Positions 1-6,765 of a stretch of DNA of 64,000 nucleotides are shown in pieces; the stretch's first letter is position 1, and every line of letters starts with the position of its first letter. Source of the DNA: Vitreoscilla stercoraria DSM 513. GTDB taxonomy: Bacteria; Pseudomonadota; Gammaproteobacteria; Burkholderiales; Neisseriaceae. The notes below the pieces were generated by a model. The model saw only the letters and a list, made by a program, of their open reading frames with translations. It was not told the origin of the DNA and did not search any database. The stretch spans positions 13,454-77,453 of the forward strand of contig NZ_KB908030.1 in assembly GCF_000382305.1 (NCBI RefSeq). The letters are read 5' to 3'. A program made the translations under genes and the position numbers.

Positions 1-31
1 AGCTGAAACCGAAACAGCTGAAACCGAAACA
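1..31 (+). repeat. 15-bp tandem repeat coding AETET
   Basis: The unit GCTGAAACCGAAACA (bases 2-16 and 17-31) occurs twice and is followed by a partial copy GCTGAA. The unit is a multiple of three, so copy-number change would lengthen or shorten the protein without shifting frame. More copies may lie left of the window. Confidence 0.8.
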
Positions 32-1126
32 GCTGAAGTGTCTAAGTCCACTCAAACATCTAATGAGATGGTATTTGCTTCGATACAAGAAGTGACCGAT
101 GATTTAAATCAATTGGTATTGGAAACCTTGGCGCAATCGAATGAAGCGGCCGTCGATGTGGTGGTGACTGCGGCACCTTTGATCGAGTCTAAGGATGTGC
201 CAGCTGCGTTAAGTGCATCTAAACCCAAAGCCAAGCCGCAAACACAACCACTGATTAAATTATTGGTGGATGTTGAAGAGGTGGCTCAGCCACTGGTTGA
301 ACAAGAGCACCATTTGATTGAGCCAACTGCGGCGCCTGTGCGAACCGACTCTTTGCTATTGGATGAATCGGCTGGATTGTCTTTGCAAATGCAGATGAAA
401 CAATTGAAAGAGGCTGCTAAAAACGTACCGATTGATCCTTGGTATGTTGAACCAGCGCCATTGACCCCAAAAGCAATGAAACACGAGCCAACCGAAACGG
501 ATGAAATTGATCCTGCATTATTGGCTAAAGCCGAAGAGGTGGCACAAAAAACCGCGTTGACACCAGAAGAAAAAGTGACTTTGTTAGATGGCTTTTTGTC
601 TTTGTGGCAAGACCGCCAAACATCGAAACACACCAAGGCAAGCAAAGCACACATTGTGTTTAAAGAAGATTGGCAGCAACACAATGAATCTATTTTGCAA
701 TCTGATGTGGCAACAGGCACCAATACTGAAACGGTCATGTGGCTGAAGACACAGCCTGAAGCGGTTGAGGGCGACGAAGCAGCAGTGACGGTTGTACCTG
801 AAATTGTAACGCAGCCTGATGCATTGGCCCACAACGCCATGTATGCACCGATTCATGTGCATCTTCATATGCCAGTTGAAGAGGACGATGCCGTCATCAG
901 TGTGATTAGTGAAGCGGATTTGTTGTCACAATTGACCGAACGCTTGCAGCCTTATTTTGTGGACATGTTAACCGGTTTGGTGAAAACAGAATTGACCAAG
1001 CAAACCCATTTCTTGGTTCAGCGTTTACAAGAAAATTTGGCCGCAGAAATTCCAACGATGGTGGATGAATTGTTACAAGAGAATTTGAGCAAAGCCTTAA
1101 ATGACATCAAAAAACAACCTGCTTGA
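1..1126 (+). CDS. Hypothetical protein with AETET repeats, 5' end outside window
   Basis: The frame is open from base 2, so the GTG at 38 is probably internal and the gene starts left of the window. The first codons spell two copies of the pentapeptide AETET, encoded by a 15-bp direct repeat, followed by AEV. The visible protein (about 375 residues) is acidic and Pro/Thr/Glu-rich, without hydrophobic segments, so it looks cytoplasmic and largely disordered. The last 70 residues look helical and amphipathic (LLSQLTERLQPYF, LVQRLQENLAAEIP) and may form a small folded or coiled-coil domain. I do not recognise the family. The next gene is phoU, 76 bp downstream. Confidence 0.6.
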   Translation, partial: AETETAETETAEVSKSTQTSNEMVFASIQEVTDDLNQLVLETLAQSNEAAVDVVVTAAPLIESKDVPAALSASKPKAKPQTQPLIKLLVDVEEVAQPLVEQEHHLIEPTAAPVRTDSLLLDESAGLSLQMQMKQLKEAAKNVPIDPWYVEPAPLTPKAMKHEPTETDEIDPALLAKAEEVAQKTALTPEEKVTLLDGFLSLWQDRQTSKHTKASKAHIVFKEDWQQHNESILQSDVATGTNTETVMWLKTQPEAVEGDEAAVTVVPEIVTQPDALAHNAMYAPIHVHLHMPVEEDDAVISVISEADLLSQLTERLQPYFVDMLTGLVKTELTKQTHFLVQRLQENLAAEIPTMVDELLQENLSKALNDIKKQPA

Positions 1127-1202
1127 TGGTCTGTCATAAATATGTCACTGAGTGTCCTTATACTGCCAAACAGTATTGAAACCATGCAAAGGGAATTTGA
1201 AT

Positions 1203-1913
1203 ATGTCAGAACACATTTCATCTCAGTTTAACCAAGAGTTGGAAACGGTGCGCACGCAAGTGATGAAAATGGGTGGCTTGATTGAGCAGCAATTGCAACA
1301 AGTGATGCACGGTTTGGAAACAGGTCAAATTGCCATCTTGGAGGAAGTTTCTGCTGCTGATGCCCAAGTTAATGCGATGGAAGTGAGTATTGATGACCAA
1401 TGTCAATTGATTATTGCCCGTCGTCAACCTGCGGCAGGCGATTTGCGTTTGGTGTTGACGGTAACTCGCATCATCACTGATTTGGAACGCATGGGAGATG
1501 AAATCAAAAAGATTGCTTTGTATGGCAGAGATTTGCTTGCAAAACATGGTGTATTGCCGCATCAATTTCAAGATTTACAACGTTTGGCACAACGCTCATT
1601 GGGCATGGTGCACAGTGCATTGGATGCGTTTGCACGTTTGGACGCCACGGTTGTTGTGGCTTTGAGTAAAGAAGACATTGTGCTCGATCGTGAATATGAC
1701 AATTTATTGCGTCAGCAAATCACTTATATGATGGAAGATCCACGCACTATTGGTACCAGCTTGGATTTGTTGTTCATGTTCAAAGCGATTGAACGCATTG
1801 GTGATCATGCTTTGAATGTGTCGGAACATGTTGTGTATTTGGCCAAAGGCATTGATATTCGCCATTCTTCGATAGAACAAGTGAAAAAAGTTTCGGGTGC
1901 CGTAGACGAATAA
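1203..1913 (+). CDS. phoU: Phosphate signalling protein PhoU
   Basis: This 236-residue protein has the PhoU family's length and its two repeated three-helix bundles. The metal-binding type motifs lie in helices reading DLERMGDEIKKIA in the first half and AIERIGDHALNVSE in the second. PhoU restrains the PhoR/PhoB response when phosphate is ample and acts with the PstSCAB transporter. The start was placed at ATG 1203, after AAAGGGAA, rather than the GTG at 1152, which adds 17 non-family residues. No pst or pho genes are adjacent, so it is an orphan here. A terminator follows at 1928. Confidence 0.93.
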   Translation: MSEHISSQFNQELETVRTQVMKMGGLIEQQLQQVMHGLETGQIAILEEVSAADAQVNAMEVSIDDQCQLIIARRQPAAGDLRLVLTVTRIITDLERMGDEIKKIALYGRDLLAKHGVLPHQFQDLQRLAQRSLGMVHSALDAFARLDATVVVALSKEDIVLDREYDNLLRQQITYMMEDPRTIGTSLDLLFMFKAIERIGDHALNVSEHVVYLAKGIDIRHSSIEQVKKVSGAVDE

Positions 1914-1927
1914 AGCACCAAGATGTT

Positions 1928-1953
1928 AAAGCGGCTTACAGGCCGCTTTTTTT
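1928..1953 (+). terminator. Rho-independent terminator after phoU
   Basis: AAAGCGGC pairs with GCCGCTTT around a 6-nt loop, followed by a run of T. The loop and right arm read ACAGGCCGCTT, the complement of the GG variant of the local uptake word (AAGCGGCCTGT). Confidence 0.85.
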
Positions 1954-2014
1954 ATGCTTGTCGTTCAGCAAAACAGTGTGCCATGATGTGTTTTTAGCCA
2001 GAAAGGTGGTGTGT

Positions 2015-2269
2015 ATGACGGTTTGGGTAGACGACATGCGCATTGTCAAAAACGGTCAAGATTGGTGTCATTTGTTGGCAGATTCTTGGGAAGAAATGCA
2101 TGCATTTGCTTTACAGCAGTTGCAATTGCCCAAGCAACGTTTTCATGCGGCTTCACGTTTGCCGCATTATGACATTACTTGGGCCGAGCGTGATCGTGCC
2201 ATCGCATTGGGAGCAATCTTGATTCATAGGCGCGAGTTGGTGAAAAAAGCCCATGTTTTATTGGCATAA
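2015..2269 (+). CDS. DUF4031 domain protein
   Basis: This 84-residue protein matches the pattern of DUF4031 proteins: MTVWVDDMRI at the start, then WCHLLAD and a PHYDI...A.ALGA block. The function is unknown. ATG 2015 was chosen because GAAAGGTGG precedes it; the frame extends upstream only through a TTG in the phoU terminator tail. It is followed 43 bp later by the first YbjQ-like gene and may be co-transcribed with it. Confidence 0.8.
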   Translation: MTVWVDDMRIVKNGQDWCHLLADSWEEMHAFALQQLQLPKQRFHAASRLPHYDITWAERDRAIALGAILIHRRELVKKAHVLLA

Positions 2270-2312
2270 AAGCCTTTTTTAACAGATGAAAATTAATCGT
2301 ACAGGAGAGAAC

Positions 2313-2633
2313 ATGTTATTGAGCAATTTGGAAACCGTGCCGGGACATGAGATTGTCCGTCAGTTGGATGTGGTTTATGGCAGCACGGTGCGCAGCAAGC
2401 ATGCGGGGCGAGATTTTTTGGCGGGACTGAAAAATATTGTGGGCGGTGAGCTGATGGCCTATACCGAATTATTAGAAGAATCACGCCAAGAAGCGATGGA
2501 TCGGATGGTGGCCAAAGCGCAAACCTTGGGTGCCAATGCCATTGTCGGAATTCGTTTTTCGACATCCAATATTGCCCCGGGGGCATCGGAATTGTTCGTG
2601 TATGGTACGGCTGTCATGGTCACTGCACGTTAA
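2313..2633 (+). CDS. YbjQ family protein (heavy-metal-binding domain)
   Basis: This 106-residue YbjQ/DUF74 protein has the family pattern in order: TVPGHEIV, the VYGSTVRS strand, LAGLKNIVGGE, a helix with SRQEAMDRM, and GANAIVGIRF. Family members form pentamers; a heavy-metal role has been proposed but biochemistry is poor. The start at 2313 follows the strong site ACAGGAGAG; the ATG at 2286 has none. A second YbjQ-like gene follows 15 bp later, so this is a tandem pair. Confidence 0.85.
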   Translation: MLLSNLETVPGHEIVRQLDVVYGSTVRSKHAGRDFLAGLKNIVGGELMAYTELLEESRQEAMDRMVAKAQTLGANAIVGIRFSTSNIAPGASELFVYGTAVMVTAR

Positions 2634-2648
2634 CATGGGAGAAGCCAG

Positions 2649-3077
2649 ATGTTATTGGAAATCATTGTTTTTTTGAGTTTGTTTGGCATAGGTTGGTTTT
2701 TTGGTCGCAAAGCCGAACGAGACCATTGGCGCTCTTTGGATGAGCAAGAAAAAGCCTTGGCACACATCAGCATAGACACCAATAAATTCAGCCGCAGTGA
2801 TGAAGCAGGTTGTTTTGTCAGTGGCAATGTGGTTTTGGCGAACGATTATTTCAAATTGGTTTTGGCCAATATTCGCAATTTTTTGGGTGGTCGAATCGGC
2901 AGTTATGAAACAGTGGTCGAACGAGCCAGACGTGAAGCCATTTTGCGCGTCAAACAAGATGCGCAAGCCGCAGGTTTAAACCACATTATGGGTTTGCGCT
3001 TAATCACCACGCAATTGACTGAAACAGGTGGTGTGGTTGAGGTGTTGGCATATGGTACGGCGGTGAGAAAGCAGTGA
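2649..3077 (+). CDS. Membrane-anchored YbjQ-like protein
   Basis: This 142-residue protein has one N-terminal hydrophobic segment (about residues 3-19) followed by a YbjQ-like domain: FVSGNVVLAND, NFLGGRIGSYE, RARREAILRVKQDA and LNHIMGLR. It differs from the upstream copy by its anchor and by more divergent strands, so it is a paralogue, not a recent duplicate. It starts 15 bp after the first copy with a GGGAGAAG site, which suggests one transcript. The function is unknown. Confidence 0.8.
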   Translation: MLLEIIVFLSLFGIGWFFGRKAERDHWRSLDEQEKALAHISIDTNKFSRSDEAGCFVSGNVVLANDYFKLVLANIRNFLGGRIGSYETVVERARREAILRVKQDAQAAGLNHIMGLRLITTQLTETGGVVEVLAYGTAVRKQ

Positions 3078-3111
3078 TTTGAATGTTGGATGAATCATTC
3101 CATCGAAAAAC

Positions 3112-3125
3112 AAGCGTCCTGTAAA
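3112..3125 (+). repeat. DNA uptake sequence-like word, single copy
   Basis: AAGCGTCCTGTAAA occurs here without an inverted partner. It is one of many copies of the window-wide word. Confidence 0.75.
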
Positions 3126-3325
3126 CATGAATAAGACGTTTTTTAGACAATACCATTCATCTTGGATTCATGTAATGGCTCGCTAACAACTGCTTTGGAT
3201 ACAGTTTTACAAGGAACGAAGACCCCATCAGGATTTGGGTATGAAAACGCCTATTGAGGTTTATTTTGTAAGCTGGTGACTGGTGCAGAAAGTGCTAGGT
3301 CATGGTATTTATGCGTGAACATATC

Positions 3326-3361
3326 AAAAAGCGTCCTGTAAATATTTACAGGACGCTTTTT
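3326..3361. terminator. Paired-DUS palindrome, bidirectional terminator
   Basis: This is a perfect 36-nt palindrome: 18-bp arms, each containing AAGCGTCCTGTAAA, with runs of A before and T after. It lies between convergent genes and can terminate both the YbjQ-like transcript and rhlE. Confidence 0.85.
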
Positions 3362-3383
3362 AGATTTCAAACAGCCGTTTTAA

Positions 3384-5015
3384 TTAACCGCGGTCAGAAG
3401 AAGGACGACGGTTGCCGCCTTTGTAGCCGCCTTCGCGTTTTTCACCGTTACCGCTGAAAGGTTTGCGTGCGCCATCACGTTGGCCGCCGAATGATTTGCG
3501 TGGTGCGCCGCCGTCTTCGCGACGACCTTGATAACCACCTTCGCTGCGGCGATTGTCTTCACGACGACCTTGGTAACCACCTTCGCTGCGACGGCTGTCT
3601 TCACGACGACCACCTTCGCGTTTTTCACCTTGGGATGACGGATGGTCATTGTTGTAGCTGCGACGTTCATCACCGCCACGACGCTCATCGCTGCTGCGAC
3701 GTTCATCACCACCACGGCGTTCGTCACGACCACCACCGAAACCGCCTTGAGGACGTGAATCACGGTTGCCATCACGGCTACCGAATGAGCGGCGTTTGTC
3801 ACCACCGAAACCACCATTAGGACGGCCACCACGACGACCATTACCACCAGCACCACCTGCTTTTGGTTTGCGGCGAGTGGGTTCCATGCCTTCAATCGCA
3901 GTTTCTGGCAATTGGCGTTTTAAGTAACGCTCAATTTTAGACACTTTCATGTATTCTTTGACTTCGGCAAAGCTGATCGCGATACCGCTGCGACCTGCAC
4001 GACCAGTACGACCAATACGGTGAACGTAGTCTTCGGCTTGTTTTGGCAAGTCGTAGTTGATGACGTGAGTAATCGTTGGAACGTCAATACCACGGGCAGC
4101 CACGTCGGTTGCTACCAAGATTTTGGTGCGACCTGTACGCAAGTTGTTCAAAGTACGGTTACGCCAGCTTTGTGGCATGTCGCCATGCAAACATTCTGCT
4201 GCGTAGCCTTTTTCGTACAATTGGTCAGCCAATTGTTCGGTAAATGCTTTGGTTGCTGTAAAAATCACACATTGGTCGATGTTGGCATCGCGCAAGATGT
4301 GGTCTAACAAACGGTCTTTGTGGCGGAAGTCATCGCAATACATCAATTGTTCTTCGATGCGGCTTTCTTCTTGCACGCGTTCGATTTCGATGCTTTGTGG
4401 TTCGTGGGTGATTTTGCGAGCAATATTACCCACAACGCCATCCAAAGTAGCAGAGAACAACAAAGTTTGACGGTCTTCAGGAGTTGCAGCCACGATGGTT
4501 TCGATGTCTTCTACAAAACCCATGTCCAACATGCGGTCCGCTTCGTCCAAAATCAACAACTCTAAACGAGAGAAGTCAATACGACCTTGACGCATGTGGT
4601 CCATCAAGCGGCCTGGAGTGGCAACAATGATATCAATCGGACGGCTCAAGGCACGAGTTTGGAAGCCAAAAGAGGTACCACCCACCAAAGTCACGGTGCG
4701 CAACCATTTCATGTTTTCGCCGTAAACTTGGGCATTTTTTTCAATTTGTTGCGCCAATTCGCGTGTTGGCGTCAAAATCAATACGCGAGGACCTTTGCCG
4801 GGTTTGTCGCTGCGTGCTTGTAATTTTTCTAATGATGGCAATAAGAATGCTGCGGTTTTACCGCTGCCTGTTTGCGCAGAAACCAATAAGTCATGGCCTT
4901 CCAACGCAGCAGGAATCGATTTCATCTGTACTGGTGTTGGAGAGACGTAGCCAGCTTCAGTAATTGTTTGAACTAAGTTTGCGTTTAGATTTAAATCTGC
5001 AAATGTGATGGTCAT
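3384..5015 (-). CDS. rhlE: DEAD-box ATP-dependent RNA helicase, RhlE type
   Basis: This 543-residue helicase has the full DEAD-box set: Q motif (PTPVQMKSIP), motif I AQTGSGKT, PTRELAQQ, DEAD in LILDEADRML, SAT, and the C-terminal HRIGRTGRAGR. These enzymes remodel rRNA and mRNA structures. The last ~160 residues are a basic Arg/Gly/Ser/Asp tail with repeats of the type RREDxRRSEGGYQG, an RNA-binding extension common in RhlE. ATG 5015 was chosen over the longer frame because ACAGGAAT precedes it. It ends at the bidirectional terminator and has a long leader upstream. Confidence 0.93.
   Translation of the reverse strand: MTITFADLNLNANLVQTITEAGYVSPTPVQMKSIPAALEGHDLLVSAQTGSGKTAAFLLPSLEKLQARSDKPGKGPRVLILTPTRELAQQIEKNAQVYGENMKWLRTVTLVGGTSFGFQTRALSRPIDIIVATPGRLMDHMRQGRIDFSRLELLILDEADRMLDMGFVEDIETIVAATPEDRQTLLFSATLDGVVGNIARKITHEPQSIEIERVQEESRIEEQLMYCDDFRHKDRLLDHILRDANIDQCVIFTATKAFTEQLADQLYEKGYAAECLHGDMPQSWRNRTLNNLRTGRTKILVATDVAARGIDVPTITHVINYDLPKQAEDYVHRIGRTGRAGRSGIAISFAEVKEYMKVSKIERYLKRQLPETAIEGMEPTRRKPKAGGAGGNGRRGGRPNGGFGGDKRRSFGSRDGNRDSRPQGGFGGGRDERRGGDERRSSDERRGGDERRSYNNDHPSSQGEKREGGRREDSRRSEGGYQGRREDNRRSEGGYQGRREDGGAPRKSFGGQRDGARKPFSGNGEKREGGYKGGNRRPSSDRG
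3521..3604 (-). repeat. 42-bp tandem repeat in the rhlE RGG tail
   Basis: Two 42-bp units (3521-3562, 3563-3604) differ at only a few positions and a third partial unit follows. Each encodes 14 residues around RRSEGGYQG. The unit is in frame, so copy change would alter only tail length. Confidence 0.8.
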
Positions 5016-5241
5016 AATACCATTCCTGTGTATAGAAAACAGCAAAAGCAAGGCATAAGCATGAAATGCTTAACCGAATGGTTTTTGCCGAAAAGCCCTA
5101 TGGCTTTAGGTTACGAATGTCGGCGACAACCCATCGGTTGAGAGTTCAGCTTGCTCGAGAGTCTGATTTTTCTAAGAAAATCACGAGGAAAAGGCAGGCA
5201 GAGGTTGAAGACGACAGCTTCAATATGGAATTTGAGGGCAA

Positions 5242-5270
5242 ATAGTAATGGATGTAGTCAGGCTTATCAA
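5242..5270 (-). promoter_or_regulatory. Candidate sigma-70 promoter of rhlE
   Basis: On the minus strand TTGATA (5270-5265) and TACTAT (5247-5242) are separated by 17 bp. Transcription would begin near 5235, giving a leader of about 220 nt before the rhlE start. This is a sequence match only. Confidence 0.5.
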
Positions 5271-5651
5271 GTGTATTTGTGTAAAAAAGCAATATTTACT
5301 TAACTTAGCAATTGATTTTTTATTTTAATGGGATATAGGTATATTTCAAAAATATAAAAGTGGATTAAAAAATAACCATATAGAAAATGGATTACCTATA
5401 AATGTATGATTGCCGACTATGACATGTTGAGTTTTAACTGTACCGTTGTATGAAGTCATTACAAAGAAAGTTGCTTAAATTCTTAATTTATCCAGTGTGG
5501 AAAACCTCATTGCGGCAACTGTCATATATCTTTTTGTATCTATTTCGCGATGAAATATGTAATCGTCCATTTTTGGGTCAATAAGGCGTTTGCTTGGCTG
5601 AAAAAAAGAAGCTCAAAGACTTTGTGTCTAAGGTTGGTTTGGGCATATTGC

Positions 5652-5712
5652 AGCGTCCTGTAAGATGTGTATGGCGTTTTTCAAGCTGTTTTTTTGTGTC
5701 TTCAGGACGCTT
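5652..5712. repeat. Widely spaced inverted DUS pair
   Basis: AGCGTCCTGTAA at 5652 and the reverse form TTCAGGACGCTTA at 5701 face each other across about 37 bp, just upstream of the rlmK-like gene. The spacing is much longer than in the hairpin pairs, so it is less likely to terminate transcription. Confidence 0.6.
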
Positions 5713-5752
5713 ACGTTAAAATAGCACACTCTTTTTTTGAAATAGATGCTAC

Positions 5753-6706
5753 ATGTCTGAAATCACCGCTTTTGCCAATCGTTTGGGGAAAAATGCCAAA
5801 CATTTGATTAAATGGGCACGTCGCCAAAACATTGAAGCGTTTCGTTTGTACGAACGTGACATTCCTCAATATCCCTTGATTGTGGATGTGTACAAAGACA
5901 AAGTGCATTTGCAAGAATTTGACACGGGCTGGTTGATGCACAAAGACGACCACGATGCTTGGCTCAAAGAAGCCATTGAGGCAATTTGTTTCATCACGGG
6001 TTTTACGCCTGAAGACGTGTATGTCAAAGTGCGCAAACGTCAAAAAGGCGAAGAGCAATACGAAAAAACAGGGTTGGCAGGCGAAGACTTTGTGGTGGTA
6101 GAACAAGGTCGCCAATTTTGGGTGAATTTGGGCAAATATTTGGACACAGGTTTGTTTTTAGACCATCGCAATACGCGCAAAGCGGTGGGTGATGCGGCAC
6201 AAGGCAAACGCTTTTTGAATTTGTTTGCCTATACCGGCAGCTTTACGGTGTATGCAGCCACAGGCGGCGCCATCAGCAGTGAAACTGTGGATTTGTCTAA
6301 CACGTATTTGGCTTGGGCCAAACGCAATTTTGAACTCAATGGCATGGATGAAAACCGCCACCAAATTGTTCGCCAAGACGTATTTCAATATTTGGACGAT
6401 GCATTTTTTGATCGCAAAGAGTTTGACATGATAGTGATGGATCCACCGAGTTTTTCTAACAGCAAAAAAATGTTGGAAATCTTGGATGTGCAGCGCGACC
6501 AACAACGCTTAATTGATGGCGCGATGAAATTGTTGGCGCAAGACGGTGTATTATATTTTTCAAACAATTTGCGCACGTTTGAGTTGGATGCGGTTTTGAG
6601 CGAACGTTATGTGGTCAAAGACATTTCCAAGCAATCTGTGCCTGAAGATTTTCGCAATAAAAAAATTCATCAGTGTTGGAAAATCCAACATCGCCCTAAG
6701 ATATAA
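5753..6706 (+). CDS. rlmK: RlmK-like 23S rRNA (guanine-N7) methyltransferase
   Basis: This 317-residue class I SAM methyltransferase matches the C-terminal (RlmK) half of the fused E. coli RlmKL, which methylates G2069 of 23S rRNA at N7. Visible parts: an N-terminal domain (KHLIKWARRQ, FRLYERDIPQYP), the SAM loop RFLNLFAYTGSFTVYA, acidic VDLSNTYLAWAKRN, and the catalytic MDPPSFSNS. The THUMP/RlmL half is absent and no methyltransferase partner is adjacent. ATG 5753 has only a weak ribosome site. A terminator follows 18 bp after the stop. The substrate is inferred from family resemblance. Confidence 0.8.
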   Translation: MSEITAFANRLGKNAKHLIKWARRQNIEAFRLYERDIPQYPLIVDVYKDKVHLQEFDTGWLMHKDDHDAWLKEAIEAICFITGFTPEDVYVKVRKRQKGEEQYEKTGLAGEDFVVVEQGRQFWVNLGKYLDTGLFLDHRNTRKAVGDAAQGKRFLNLFAYTGSFTVYAATGGAISSETVDLSNTYLAWAKRNFELNGMDENRHQIVRQDVFQYLDDAFFDRKEFDMIVMDPPSFSNSKKMLEILDVQRDQQRLIDGAMKLLAQDGVLYFSNNLRTFELDAVLSERYVVKDISKQSVPEDFRNKKIHQCWKIQHRPKI

Positions 6707-6723
6707 ACCATCTTAGCCAAGAC

Positions 6724-6749
6724 AAACACCCGCCGAGTGCGGGTGTTTT
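6724..6749 (+). terminator. Rho-independent terminator after rlmK
   Basis: AAACACCCGC pairs with GCGGGTGTTT around the loop CGAGT, followed by T. It separates rlmK from copA. Confidence 0.85.
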
Positions 6750-6765
6750 GACAAGTGAGTAAGCC

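Larger units (their letters stand above)
3078..3383. other. Intergenic region with DUS and shared terminator
   Basis: This 306-bp gap lies between the convergent YbjQ-like gene and rhlE. It holds a single uptake word at 3112-3125 (AAGCGTCCTGTAAA) and the large palindrome at 3326-3361. I see no convincing coding frame or RNA gene in the rest. Confidence 0.6.
5016..5752. other. Long AT-rich intergenic region, rhlE leader and DUS pair
   Basis: This 737-bp gap lies between divergent rhlE and the rlmK-like gene. The first ~220 bp look like the rhlE leader on the minus strand, with short hairpins (AAAGCC/GGGCTTT near 5093-5108, GATTTTC/GAAAAATC near 5163-5182). From 5280 to 5560 it is very AT-rich with no supported frame. 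Copies of the uptake word lie at 5652 and 5701. No tRNA or recognised RNA was seen. Confidence 0.55.

Noticed and set aside
3326..3361. Considered whether the many palindromes are REP elements, MITEs or IS ends
   Set aside because: They share only the 12-14 bp uptake word, have no target duplications, and single copies occur throughout coding regions, which fits DUS pairs better.
3467..3820. Plus-strand open frame rich in His, Asp and Arg opposite the rhlE tail
   Set aside because: It is the complement of the RGG-repeat coding sequence; repetitive composition keeps the frame open and there is no ribosome site.
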